From assembly GCF_013402915.1 (NCBI RefSeq), contig NC_050720.1:434001-498000 (forward strand): a stretch of DNA of 64,000 nt, read 5' to 3'. A program made the position numbers and the translations under genes. The notes under the pieces were generated by a model. That model was not told the origin of the DNA. It did not search any database and saw only the letters and a program-made list of their open reading frames with translations. Positions within the stretch are counted from its first letter, which is position 1. Every line of letters starts with the position of its first letter. Source of the stretch: Zygotorulaspora mrakii. Its lineage: Eukaryota > Ascomycota > Saccharomycetes > Saccharomycetales > Saccharomycetaceae. Shown in pieces: positions 12,674 through 22,586 of this stretch.

Positions 12674-15358
12674 ATGACCACTACTTCAAATGATTTGATT
12701 ACTGAGGAGCCTCGTGCTCCTCACGTTCCTCGTTTGACGAGACGATTGACTGGTTTTTTGCCCCAAGAGATCAAGAATATCGATACGATTATCCCTTTGA
12801 AATCGAGAAATATTTGGAATAAACACCAGGTGAAAAAGTTTGAAGATAAGGAGGGGTTTGAAGGCCGGTTCATCGGACATGTGGAGACTACATTGGCAAG
12901 ATCGCTGTATAACTGTGATGATTTGGCTGCCTACGAGTCCACTTCTCTTAGTGTGCGTGATAACTTAATTATCGACTGGAATAACACGCAGCAAAGGATC
13001 ACTGCTAGAGATCCAAAGAGGGTTTATTATCTATCTCTGGAATTTTTGATGGGTAGAGCATTGGACAATGCGTTAATCAACAGTCAGGCTGGTTCTGACG
13101 AGCCAACGTCGAGACCGATGGTCGAAAAGTCGTTGGACGAGTTGGGATTCAATCTGGAAGATGTTTTGAAGAAGGAACCGGATGCCGCATTAGGTAATGG
13201 TGGTCTAGGACGTTTGGCTGCTTGTTTCATTGATTCAATGGCCACTCAGAACATTCCTGCTTGGGGCTACGGGTTACGTTATGAATATGGAATATTTGCA
13301 CAAAAGATTATTGATGGTTATCAAGTCGAAACCCCAGATTATTGGTTGAATTTTGGAAATCCATGGGAAATTGAACGTAATGAAATCCAGGTTCCAGTTA
13401 CATTTTATGGTTATGTTGATAGAAGTGATGGCGAATCGACAACTTTATCTCCATCGGATTGGATTGGCGGTGAGAGGGTTTTAGCGGTCGCTTATGATTT
13501 CCCTGTTCCTGGTTATAAGACCTCGACGGTCAATAATCTTAGATTATGGAAGGCAAAACCAACTACTGAATTTGATTTTGCAAAGTTCAATTCTGGTGAT
13601 TATAAGAATTCTGTAGATGCGCAACAACGTGCTGAATCAATAACCGCTTGTCTTTATCCGAACGATAATTTCAATCAAGGTAAAGAATTAAGATTAAAAC
13701 AACAATACTTTTGGTGTGCTGCTTCATTGCATGATATTATAAGAAGATTCAAAAAAACTTCGAGACCTTGGTCAGAATTACCAGATCAAGTTGCAATTCA
13801 ATTGAATGATACTCATCCAACTCTAGCAGTTGTTGAATTACAAAGAGTACTAGTTGATCTTGAGAAATTAGATTGGCATAAGGCTTGGAGTATTGTGACT
13901 GCCACTTTTTCATATGCAAACCATACGGTCATGCAGGAAGCCTTGGAAAAATGGCCAATTGGATTGTTTGGTCATTTGTTACCAAGACATTTGGAAATTA
14001 TCTATGATATCAATTGGTTTTTCTTACAAGAGGTTGAAAAGAAATTTCCAAAAGATTTTGATCTGCTAAGTCGTGTTTCAATAATCGAAGAGTGTTCGCC
14101 AGAGAGACAAGTTAGAATGGCGTACTTAGCTATTGTTGGATCTCATAAAGTTAATGGTGTCGCTGAGTTACACTCTGAATTGATTAAAAAGACGATTTTC
14201 AAAGATTTTGTAAAAGTGTATGGTTCTCAAAAATTCACTAATGTCACAAATGGTATCACACCAAGAAGATGGTTAAAACAAGCAAATCCAAAGTTAGCTG
14301 AGCTGATCGGTAAGGCATTGAATGATCCCAAACAAAATTTCTTGCTAGATATGCCAAAATTAACAGAGTTAGCTAAGAAGGCAGATGACCCTGAATTTCA
14401 AAAGGCATGGGATCTAGTGAAGGCAAACAATAAATTACAACTAGCTGATTTAATCAAGGACACCAATAACGGTGTTGATATCATTGATAGAGAACATATC
14501 AAAGATACCTTATTTGATATTCAAGTGAAACGTATCCATGAATATAAACGTCAACAAATGAATATTTTCGGTGTCATTTATCGTTACTTGGCAATGAAAA
14601 AGATGTTAAAGGAGGGGTCAACAATTGAAGAAGTTGCTAAAAAATATCCAAGAAAGGCATCAATATTTGGTGGTAAAAGTGCTCCTGGTTACTATATGGC
14701 AAAATTGATTATCAAGTTAATAAACTCTGTTGCAGAGATTGTCAACGATGATGCAGAAATTGTGGATTTGTTGAAGGTTGTCTTTATTCCTGATTACAAC
14801 GTTTCAAAAGCTGAAATAATTATTCCTGCTAGTGATTTAAGTGAGCATATTTCAACCGCAGGTACCGAAGCTTCGGGTACATCAAATATGAAATTCGTTA
14901 TGAACGGTGGTTTGATTATTGGTACGGTCGATGGTGCTAATGTCGAGATCACTAGGGAAATTGGTGAAGACAATATCTTTTTGTTTGGTAACCTGAGCGA
15001 ACATGTCGAGGAATTGAGATATAACCACCAATACAAAAAGACTGAGCTTCCTCCAGAGCTGGCTCAAGTGTTGAAATCAATCGAAAGTGGTGTCTTTTCA
15101 CCAGAAAATCCAAACGAGTTCAAACCATTGATAGACAGTATTAAGAGCCATGGTGATTATTACTTGGTAAGTGATGATTTTGAGTCTTATGTGGCTACTC
15201 AGGAGTTGGTCGACGAGGTCTACCACACTCAGAAAAATGATTGGATCAAGAAGAGTATCTTGAGTGTTGCAAACATCGGTTTCTTTAGCAGTGATCGTTG
15301 TATTGAAGAGTATTCTGAGACCATTTGGAATGTCGAACCGGTGAAACCTGAGACCTAA
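12674..15358 (+). CDS. GPH1: Glycogen phosphorylase
   Basis: 894 residues (S. cerevisiae Gph1 902). Phosphorolysis of alpha-1,4 bonds of glycogen gives glucose-1-phosphate; the enzyme is cytosolic and PLP-dependent. The GT35 fold is seen throughout, including the phosphorylase signature EASGTSNMKFVMNGG, whose Lys binds pyridoxal phosphate, and the N-terminal active-site block DAALGNGGLGRLAACF. The regulatory N-terminal segment RRLTGFLPQE is conserved: Thr26 is equivalent to the Thr phosphorylated in the S. cerevisiae enzyme, so control by cAMP/PKA-linked phosphorylation is likely retained. KRE6 and GPH1 adjoin in S. cerevisiae (YPR159W-YPR160W) but are separated by MCM6 and accessory sequence here. 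Confidence 0.98.
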   Translation: MTTTSNDLITEEPRAPHVPRLTRRLTGFLPQEIKNIDTIIPLKSRNIWNKHQVKKFEDKEGFEGRFIGHVETTLARSLYNCDDLAAYESTSLSVRDNLIIDWNNTQQRITARDPKRVYYLSLEFLMGRALDNALINSQAGSDEPTSRPMVEKSLDELGFNLEDVLKKEPDAALGNGGLGRLAACFIDSMATQNIPAWGYGLRYEYGIFAQKIIDGYQVETPDYWLNFGNPWEIERNEIQVPVTFYGYVDRSDGESTTLSPSDWIGGERVLAVAYDFPVPGYKTSTVNNLRLWKAKPTTEFDFAKFNSGDYKNSVDAQQRAESITACLYPNDNFNQGKELRLKQQYFWCAASLHDIIRRFKKTSRPWSELPDQVAIQLNDTHPTLAVVELQRVLVDLEKLDWHKAWSIVTATFSYANHTVMQEALEKWPIGLFGHLLPRHLEIIYDINWFFLQEVEKKFPKDFDLLSRVSIIEECSPERQVRMAYLAIVGSHKVNGVAELHSELIKKTIFKDFVKVYGSQKFTNVTNGITPRRWLKQANPKLAELIGKALNDPKQNFLLDMPKLTELAKKADDPEFQKAWDLVKANNKLQLADLIKDTNNGVDIIDREHIKDTLFDIQVKRIHEYKRQQMNIFGVIYRYLAMKKMLKEGSTIEEVAKKYPRKASIFGGKSAPGYYMAKLIIKLINSVAEIVNDDAEIVDLLKVVFIPDYNVSKAEIIIPASDLSEHISTAGTEASGTSNMKFVMNGGLIIGTVDGANVEITREIGEDNIFLFGNLSEHVEELRYNHQYKKTELPPELAQVLKSIESGVFSPENPNEFKPLIDSIKSHGDYYLVSDDFESYVATQELVDEVYHTQKNDWIKKSILSVANIGFFSSDRCIEEYSETIWNVEPVKPET

Positions 15359-15903
15359 GGAGTCATCTTCTCCTTTACTCACTTCGCCCCTCGTCTTTCT
15401 TAGACATTTTCCCGAGAAACGTTACTTTTATATATGCCTCTACTTTTATTATTACTATTATTCCTGGTATCTAGCTATTCAACTCGAATGAAATCGGTAT
15501 TATGATTTCCGGGTTTTCTTTTCCGGGTTTTCTTTTCCTTGTTTTACTCGGTCGGAAGGAAACTGCATATTGTGCAGCTTTTTGTCCTCCGGAGGTCCTG
15601 GCACTTTTTATGACTGTACCGGTGATTGAAGTCCAGGCTAAAAAGCTCAAGCACTAAAACCAAGAGCAACAGGAAATAAAGGAAAACAAGGCGTTACGAA
15701 GTTCGATGACAGGTGGGGTTCCAGAAGATGGAGATCTTAAGGAATGATGAAAGAGGGGAATTGGCAAGAGGGGAATTGTAAAGAGGGGCTGAGTCCACCT
15801 AGGACTGGAGCCAAGATGGGATATATAAGACGAAAGAGTGCGGTCGACAAGTGGCAGTGACGGATCCTCAAAAAAGCAGCAAGTGATCCTTGGGATTATT
15901 AAA
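15359..15903. promoter_or_regulatory. Promoter of the JEN1-type transporter: periodic AGGGG array and TATA box
   Basis: Three 'agagggg' units put AGGGG at 15754-15758, 15769-15773 and 15784-15788, exactly 15 bp apart. A TATATAA box follows at 15822-15828, ~76 bp before the ATG. Upstream, around 15507-15535, a 14-bp unit 'ttccgggttttctt' is tandemly repeated. AGGGG is the STRE core; Mig-type factors prefer GCGGGG or CCGGGG, so this reads better as stress or Msn2/4-like control. GPH1 presumably terminates in the first ~150 bp. Confidence 0.5.
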
Positions 15904-17625
15904 ATGGTAGAAGTCAGAACGGAGTCAGGGCCTAGACTGGCTGCGACAGAAGCAGCAGAAACGGCAGCAGGAGGAGGATCAGGAATCGGGACAACTGAAA
16001 ATGATTCAATCAGTTTTGCATCAGTTTCCGCGTTGGAGCGGCAGTCAACGGAGATTTCTTGCAATGGAGAGTTAAAAAATGCCGAAACGAGTGATAATTC
16101 GAAGAGTCAAAGGAAACTGCAGCATCATCTTTCCAGAGAAGAAATTAAAGATTATTTCAGGACACGATTTACGACACTTTTCCCCACTAGGAAAAGCCTA
16201 AAACAGGCAAGAGAACAGTATCCGTTGAATCCGTTCCCGGCGTTGAGACTAATGACATGGCAGCAGACCCAATTTTTCTTAGTTGGTCTTCTTGCTTGGA
16301 CTTGGGATGCACTTGATTTTTTCTCTGTCTCCCTTAATATGGCTGCTATCGCAGATGATTTGAATTCAACGGTAAAGGACATTTCACACGCTATTACTTT
16401 GGTTCTGTTATTGCGTGTCGTTGGTGCTATTATATTTGGATACGCAGGTGATAAATTTGGGAGAAAATATCCGTACTGTGTTACAATGGTTTTGATTATC
16501 ATAGTTCAACTGGCACAGGGATTTGTAAAGAGCTATAGTGCATTTTTGGGCGTAAGAGCTATATTCGGCATAATAATGGGATCGATATACGGTGTCGCAA
16601 GTGCAACGGCGTTAGAAAATGCTCCTGTAGAGGCAAGATCTATTTTATCCGGTATCTTTCAGCAAGGATATGCGCTTGGATATCTATTGGGTGTTGTATT
16701 TGTCAGAGCTATTGTGGATAATTCTTCCCACGGTTGGAGAGCGTTATTTTGGTTTAGCGCTGGTCCACCGGTTCTATTTATCATCTGGAGATTGCTATTA
16801 CCAGAGTCACCAACCTACGTTAGATTGAAGGAAGAGCAAAAGAGATCAGCAATAAGAACGAACAATGGCAAATCAATTTTTTGGAGAAATGCTCGTGCAG
16901 TATTGAAATATTACTGGATCACTATGGTTTACTTGGTTATATTAATGGCGATGTTTAATTTTTCATCTCATGGTACACAGGATTTATTCCCCACAATGTT
17001 GACGAGACAATATGATTATTCCGAAGATGCTTCAACTGTTACAAATTCTGTTGCGAATTTAGGAGCAATAGCTGGTGGAATAATTGTTGCACATAGTTCA
17101 GCATTTATTGGCCGTAGATTTGCGATTATGGTTTGTATCATAATTGCTGGCGCGCTTTTGTATCCGTGGGGCTTCGTATCAGATAAGAGTGGTCTCAATG
17201 CGTCCGTTTTTTTCTTACAGTTTTGTATACAAGGTTTGTGGGGTTGTTGTCCAATTTATCTAATGGAAATGTGTCCAATGGAATTTAGGACATTCTTAAC
17301 AGGTGTAGCCTACCAAATGGGTAATATGATTAGTAGTGCCTCTTCCACTATAGAAGCTACTATCGGAGAAAAATTTCCAGTTGAAGGTAAACCCGAAGGG
17401 GTCTATGATTATGGAAAAGTTATGGCAATATTTATGGGTTGTGTACTTGCTGTTTTCCTCGTGGTTATCATCTTGGGTCCTGAAAATAAAGGTGGTGAAG
17501 TCATTCTTAATGATGATATTGTTTCTTCTAGAGGTTCATTGGAACGTGTGCGCTCGGAGGATTTAGAAGCCAACAATCAACTAGATGTAGAGGAGATAAA
17601 GCCTCATAGTACCCATAAAGAATGA
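15904..17625 (+). CDS. Jen1-type mono-/dicarboxylate:H+ symporter (MFS)
   Basis: 573 residues from the ATG at 15904. A hydrophilic ~100-residue N-terminus is followed by twelve MFS-type transmembrane helices. The MFS loop GDKFGRKY follows helix 2. The family-specific motif NXX[S/T]HX[S/T]QDXXXT of Jen1 transporters is present at 352-364 (NFSSHGTQDLFPT). Jen1-family proteins import lactate, pyruvate, acetate or malate/succinate with protons at the plasma membrane. Whether this one is Jen1-like (mono-) or Jen2-like (dicarboxylate) cannot be decided from the motif. S. cerevisiae JEN1 (YKL217W) lies at an unrelated locus. Family expression is typically glucose-repressed. Confidence 0.85.
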   Translation: MVEVRTESGPRLAATEAAETAAGGGSGIGTTENDSISFASVSALERQSTEISCNGELKNAETSDNSKSQRKLQHHLSREEIKDYFRTRFTTLFPTRKSLKQAREQYPLNPFPALRLMTWQQTQFFLVGLLAWTWDALDFFSVSLNMAAIADDLNSTVKDISHAITLVLLLRVVGAIIFGYAGDKFGRKYPYCVTMVLIIIVQLAQGFVKSYSAFLGVRAIFGIIMGSIYGVASATALENAPVEARSILSGIFQQGYALGYLLGVVFVRAIVDNSSHGWRALFWFSAGPPVLFIIWRLLLPESPTYVRLKEEQKRSAIRTNNGKSIFWRNARAVLKYYWITMVYLVILMAMFNFSSHGTQDLFPTMLTRQYDYSEDASTVTNSVANLGAIAGGIIVAHSSAFIGRRFAIMVCIIIAGALLYPWGFVSDKSGLNASVFFLQFCIQGLWGCCPIYLMEMCPMEFRTFLTGVAYQMGNMISSASSTIEATIGEKFPVEGKPEGVYDYGKVMAIFMGCVLAVFLVVIILGPENKGGEVILNDDIVSSRGSLERVRSEDLEANNQLDVEEIKPHSTHKE

Positions 17626-17787
17626 AAGATAATGGTCGGCACATATTTATAATTCATAAGAATGTAATATCTTTGACATTGCGGACCATGCTATGGTCAT
17701 TAGTAACCAAATATAATAGTTAAAAATGTGAATGATTTCCCCAACTTTTTTCTTACGTATTCGAAATATAATAAACTAAACATGTAA

Positions 17788-19263
17788 TCATAAGCCAAAT
17801 TCTTCTTTTAGAGCTATACTCAATCTTTTTAGGCCCTCAGTCAATTTTTCTGGTGATACAGCAGCATATGTACCTCTGAAGAAAATCTCATTTCGGTTTC
17901 CTGTCATTTTTGATTCTACCGGTTGAGGTGGTACAGTTTCACCTTCAGTTTTGAACCAGCTACCAGGAACAACCAAAACACCTGAACTTATAACTTTTTC
18001 GTAGATAGCATGTTCCACTTGAGCGGGATCGGAATCATATTTTGCCTTGAATTCAGGATGTGCGGATGCATCAATGTCAACCGTAAAGAACATACCGGCA
18101 ATTGGTGGATTAACGACAAATGCATCAGTTTTTGGTAAGTATTTGTGTAGAGCGTCAATAGCATTATCACGTTTCAAAGTGTATTCATGACGCAAACCTA
18201 ATAACCAGTCCAAATATCCATCTTGGCCCCAACTATTCAAAGTTCCAGCAACCAAAGCTTGAGTAAAACCACTGGCGGCTTGAATAGTCATTTCATGCAA
18301 GTAAACGTAGCTTTGTAAAATGCTCTTTGAGGCAGTTATCCAGCCTAACCTAGTGGCTGGAGCTAAAACTTTTGAGAAGGAGTCCAATCTAATAACACGA
18401 CCTTCGGTATCAATACTCAAGAATGTCTTGGCCAACGATTTCAGAAATTCCTCGTGCGTTAACTTCTTAGCAGTTCTTTCTTTTGGATCCCGAATGTATG
18501 GTTCCATCTGTAGGAAATAGTATGGTTCATCTTCGACGATAATGAAGTCATGCTTTTGAGCAATACGGTAGATTTTCTCCTTTCTGTCATCTGCTAAGGA
18601 AGTACCCGTTGGATTTTGCCCAGTAGGAATGGTGTAAAGTAATTTTGGTTTTGCAGCTTCAGGATTCCAATTGTCCATGATAGCTTCAAGCTTTTCAGGA
18701 ATGATACCGTTCTGATCAATTGGCAATGGGAAAACAATAACTCCTTGTGCCTCAGCAGATGCCAACGATGAAGAGAATGAGTGAGCTTCTGCAAGAATGA
18801 CATCCCCCTTGTTACAGAAAATTCTCAAAGTAGATTCCCAAGCGTTAGTATTACCTGTTGTTGCAATTACGTCCCAATCCGCATATTTCATGTCATGAAT
18901 AATAGTATTGTGTTCTTTCAAAAACTTGATTAGTTCTGGTTGCCCATTGGTGAAACCGTACTGCAAGCCTCTAGCCAAGGGAATCGTGCCATTGGATTGA
19001 TCTTGTTTTTTGATAGAAACTTTTAAAGAATCCTCTTTGGTGCCCGTGAGCGGTGCCCCAATACCTTTAGCGAAAGGTGGAAGTGGAGAATCGACCACTA
19101 AATTATCCCATGGAAAATAATCACTTAAGGGTAATCCACCACCCAAGAAGATAATGTTGGGATCTTGGAATAGATGTATGCAGGTCTTAAGCGGCGAAGG
19201 CTTACGTGCCTTTGTCTCGTCAGAATACAGGTATGAGAAATCTTTGGCTTCTCCTAGTGTCAT
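17788..19263 (-). CDS. ARO8: Aromatic aminotransferase I / alpha-aminoadipate aminotransferase
   Basis: 491 residues (S. cerevisiae Aro8 500), near-identical in blocks such as [18 protein letters not shown] at the N-terminus. It is a PLP fold-type I aminotransferase; the Schiff-base lysine is in DSFSKVLAP and the phosphate-binding arginine region follows in TRLGW. In yeast the enzyme makes Phe and Tyr from their keto acids, works in the Ehrlich pathway and in lysine synthesis, and is cytosolic. The gene converges on the JEN1-type gene (162 bp between stops) and diverges from KEX1, sharing a 1.3-kb upstream region with it. A TGACTC Gcn4-type site lies ~110 bp upstream. Confidence 0.97.
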   Translation of the reverse strand: MTLGEAKDFSYLYSDETKARKPSPLKTCIHLFQDPNIIFLGGGLPLSDYFPWDNLVVDSPLPPFAKGIGAPLTGTKEDSLKVSIKKQDQSNGTIPLARGLQYGFTNGQPELIKFLKEHNTIIHDMKYADWDVIATTGNTNAWESTLRIFCNKGDVILAEAHSFSSSLASAEAQGVIVFPLPIDQNGIIPEKLEAIMDNWNPEAAKPKLLYTIPTGQNPTGTSLADDRKEKIYRIAQKHDFIIVEDEPYYFLQMEPYIRDPKERTAKKLTHEEFLKSLAKTFLSIDTEGRVIRLDSFSKVLAPATRLGWITASKSILQSYVYLHEMTIQAASGFTQALVAGTLNSWGQDGYLDWLLGLRHEYTLKRDNAIDALHKYLPKTDAFVVNPPIAGMFFTVDIDASAHPEFKAKYDSDPAQVEHAIYEKVISSGVLVVPGSWFKTEGETVPPQPVESKMTGNRNEIFFRGTYAAVSPEKLTEGLKRLSIALKEEFGL

Positions 19264-20582
19264 TATCGGTTCTTGGTATGCTTAGCTAGCACTAATGAAG
19301 TACTGAATACAAAAATCAAAAGGTAGATTCAAGTTCAATATTCTTGTTATATAAACTTGGTGGAGAAACCTTCGAGTCATAGATTCCAATTCCTTTTTTT
19401 TTTTTTTCATTTTTTTCCCAAGGAAAAAGCGTTGCCGCATCGATAAGAAACATAATAGGCTCACACTGATGTGTCATCTTCGTGAACGAGACCTGAAGTA
19501 CCGTTAATAACCGGTTTGATGGCTAACTTGCCGATGACAGATAAGAGGAGATGAGTTTCTACTCAGTCAGTGGTTGATCCCAATCAGGCGGAAGTTTCCG
19601 TCAGAGTACGTGAGCATACGGTATTGTTGAGCATCGTGATGACACCTCTTTTTGGTGAAACGTTCTAAACTGACATAACTTCGCAAGATGAGTCAGCCTA
19701 CATAGTTGCGAGAAGTGCTGAATGAGTTTGAGTAGTTTCAATGTATACGGGCTTTCAGACAGTTGCTTGCACAAGTAGGAGTGATGCGGTTATCCACTTG
19801 CTAAGGGGAACTCTTGATTACGATGTTCATGCAAATTGTAACACTAAAACTGGCAAACCGGCTGGCGAATGTGACTGAATCGGCACTACGTGAACGTGAC
19901 TGTGTCGCTGTAAAGGAACTATCTGTAATTGGCGCGTGTTGCTCCAAATACTGTTCCGCAAGCCATCTGCTGGCACCCTAGTCCGTATGCTTGAATTTCG
20001 AAACTGCCAGATGCAAGGTAATTGCTGGGCAGTACTCATAGATTGAGGTTGCTCTAGAAGTCGGGATTAAAAATACCTTGAATAAGTCAGCATGTAGTTG
20101 ATACAGCACTAGCTATCTTCCGTTCAAAGTTTGACTAAGAGCAATCAACTCTAAGTGGAATGCTCTGCGATTAAGCTACTCTGGAAGTCTGTGCGTTCAT
20201 ATTTTACGTGTCTTTGCTCATTTGCATGCTGACCTACTCGACATAGCAGCTTGTGCAACAAGCGATATTTTTCATTTCTTGCAGAATTTCATACTTGAAA
20301 AACTCGATAAAAGAAGCACTTGAATATCGTAAAGAAGAAGCTCTAGTTCTCGATAGGCACTACCCTACAGAGATTCCATTAGGGTCATTGAGTGGTCACC
20401 AGCTTACGAAAGCATACAGAAGATCCTAACTCAATTTCTGACAACATCGTCCATCCTGTTTAAGGAATTAATGCACATTTGACCATCATTTTGTCCTCTA
20501 GTTTGCGAATTTGAATAAGCTTTAGAGCAAGATAGTCCAATTCTGAAGTACCTGTGGTGAACACTCACCAAACGTCGAAATT
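19264..20582. other. Divergent ARO8/KEX1 intergenic region
   Basis: About 1.3 kb with no supported gene. Near ARO8 there are a TTATATAA box at 19347-19354 and a TGACTC (Gcn4/AP-1 core, reverse strand) at 19374-19379, consistent with general amino-acid control of ARO8. A T-rich run lies at ~19396-19418. A short minus-strand ORF (19827-20039) has no family features. Confidence 0.45.
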
Positions 20583-22586
20583 ATGCCTTTGAATTTTTTT
20601 ACTTGGTCCAAAGCCACGCTTTTGCTAGGTCTTTTAGTAACGATAGGTTCTGCCCTACTGACGGCGGATGACTATTACGTATCTCCCGAGTTGATTCCTG
20701 GATTTTTACCGGACAGTGATTGGCAAGATTCCGATATGTATGCTGGTCATATACCTCTTAGCAACAATGAGGATGAGATCAATTACTTTTTTTGGAAGTT
20801 TGTTGACGGTCGCAGAGATAAACCACTAATGATATGGCTTAACGGTGGACCGGGTTGTTCATCAATGGATGGCGCATTGGCAGAAAATGGCCCTATTAGA
20901 ATAGATGACGATGGCAAAGCCTTTATCAACGAAGGTTCATGGCACAAAAGGGTCGATATCGTGTATCTGGATCAGCCTGTCAACACAGGGTTTTCATTTG
21001 CAAATAAAACAGGTCCGCTGATCTACGATGATGATTTAGATGTTGTCACGGAGCACTTTATGCAATTTTTGGACTCCTATTTTCAGATATTTCCTGAAGA
21101 TATTTATAAAGACTTGATGCTAGCAGGGGAGAGCTTTGCCGGCCAGTATATTCCATTCTTCGCCGATGCCATCAGAAGACGTAATGACAACCTGGAGGCT
21201 GACCAAAATAGATATAATTTGAATTCTGTGTTCATTGGTAACGGTTGGTTGGATCCAAACAATCAAGCATTATCGTATCTACCATTTGCAAAGGAGAAAA
21301 ATTTAATCGATGAGACAAATCCAAACTTTTCATCGCTACTAAAAGCTCATGAAAATTGTCAGAATGCTATCAACAATCATAATTTTATTAATGAACAAGA
21401 ATTTTCCTATGAAGAATGTGAGTCTATTTTAACCTTACTGTTATCCTCCACTAGGAATGCTTCCCCAGATATTCCATCAAATGAGGTTTGTTTAAACGTT
21501 TATGATTACACACTACGTGACAATTATCCAGCCTGCGGTATGAACTGGCCAGCTGCCGTCCAGAACATTCCTACTTTTTTTGGAACAGAAGGTGTTTTAG
21601 AGGGTTTAAATGTTAGACCTGAAGACGTCCCGAGATGGAGGGAATGCGATAATGGCGTAACACGCGCTCTAACAAATCCAAGGTCTATCCCTTCAATAAA
21701 TTTATTTCCGGATATCATGAACGCAGGAATAAATATTATCCTTTTCAATGGTGATCACGACCTTATTTGCAATACCCAAAGTGTCACGAATGTTATAGAT
21801 AATTTGAATTGGGGTGGCCAAAAAGGTTTCAGTGAACATGCTGAGTATTACGATTGGATTTTCAATGATGCTGCGATGGATACGTTCGAGCCAGCGGGGT
21901 ATGTCAAGTACGATAGAAACTTGACCTTTATAAATGTTTATAACGCCTCACACATGGTATCAACTGATAAGAGCATGGTGAGCAGGGGAATTTTGGATAT
22001 TTACCTTGACGATGTATCATTTGACATGGTTGATGGGAGGTTTGTTTTGACTAGCACAAGTAAAATGGAGCCATGGAGCGAGGATGAAGATGAAGATAAA
22101 GATGAGGATGACGATGATAGTGGAGATTTTGAAGGGGATGAGTCTGAGTCTGAGGAAGAAGATGAAGATATGGATGACGATGACGATGGAGAAGAGGCTG
22201 AAGATAAGGATGAAGATGACGAAGAGGGTGAAGATACGGATGAAGATGAAGATAAGGAGGACAAAGAAGACACCGTGTATTCCTCCCACGATAAATTTCG
22301 GATAGTTTTGGTGACCTTCATGTCCATAGCGTTGGCAATTGCGATCATATTATATATATATAGCAAAAAGTTCAAGCCGGGAATGCGTGCTATCCTCATG
22401 AGATCTAATCGAAAGCATGATCAAAATAAAACGGTCTCTTGGGCAGATGATTTAGAAGACGGTATCGATTTTGATGTAGACGAAGAGCTGAGCAGATCAG
22501 AAACTGCAAGCAGTCGGTCCAAAAGTAAAGGTTCATACACAAGCGTCCCTACTACTGAAGAATCTTTCGAATTAGAAGACATGTAG
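20583..22586 (+). CDS. KEX1: Kex1 carboxypeptidase (Golgi serine carboxypeptidase)
   Basis: 667 residues (S. cerevisiae Kex1 729). It has a signal peptide (1-~27) and a serine carboxypeptidase S10 domain: NGGPGCSS oxyanion motif, nucleophile Ser184 in GESFAG, acidic GDHD block at 390-393 and His457 in NASHM. A very acidic Asp/Glu-rich stalk (~500-565), one transmembrane helix (~574-593) and a cytosolic tail for late-Golgi retention follow. Kex1 removes C-terminal Lys/Arg left by Kex2 from secreted precursors such as alpha-factor. The acidic stalk is encoded by GAT/GAA repeats, which produce Ser-rich antisense ORFs that are not genes. Confidence 0.95.
   Translation: MPLNFFTWSKATLLLGLLVTIGSALLTADDYYVSPELIPGFLPDSDWQDSDMYAGHIPLSNNEDEINYFFWKFVDGRRDKPLMIWLNGGPGCSSMDGALAENGPIRIDDDGKAFINEGSWHKRVDIVYLDQPVNTGFSFANKTGPLIYDDDLDVVTEHFMQFLDSYFQIFPEDIYKDLMLAGESFAGQYIPFFADAIRRRNDNLEADQNRYNLNSVFIGNGWLDPNNQALSYLPFAKEKNLIDETNPNFSSLLKAHENCQNAINNHNFINEQEFSYEECESILTLLLSSTRNASPDIPSNEVCLNVYDYTLRDNYPACGMNWPAAVQNIPTFFGTEGVLEGLNVRPEDVPRWRECDNGVTRALTNPRSIPSINLFPDIMNAGINIILFNGDHDLICNTQSVTNVIDNLNWGGQKGFSEHAEYYDWIFNDAAMDTFEPAGYVKYDRNLTFINVYNASHMVSTDKSMVSRGILDIYLDDVSFDMVDGRFVLTSTSKMEPWSEDEDEDKDEDDDDSGDFEGDESESEEEDEDMDDDDDGEEAEDKDEDDEEGEDTDEDEDKEDKEDTVYSSHDKFRIVLVTFMSIALAIAIILYIYSKKFKPGMRAILMRSNRKHDQNKTVSWADDLEDGIDFDVDEELSRSETASSRSKSKGSYTSVPTTEESFELEDM

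Noticed and set aside
19634..19724. Possible C/D-box snoRNA (GTGATGA ... CTGA ... GATGAG ... CTGA)
   Set aside because: Boxes are weak, the terminal stem is only about three pairs, and I know of no snoRNA between ARO8 and KEX1.
22001..22399. Ser-rich and hydrophobic ORFs antisense to KEX1
   Set aside because: They are complements of the GAT/GAA repeats encoding the acidic stalk of Kex1; composition follows from the repeat.
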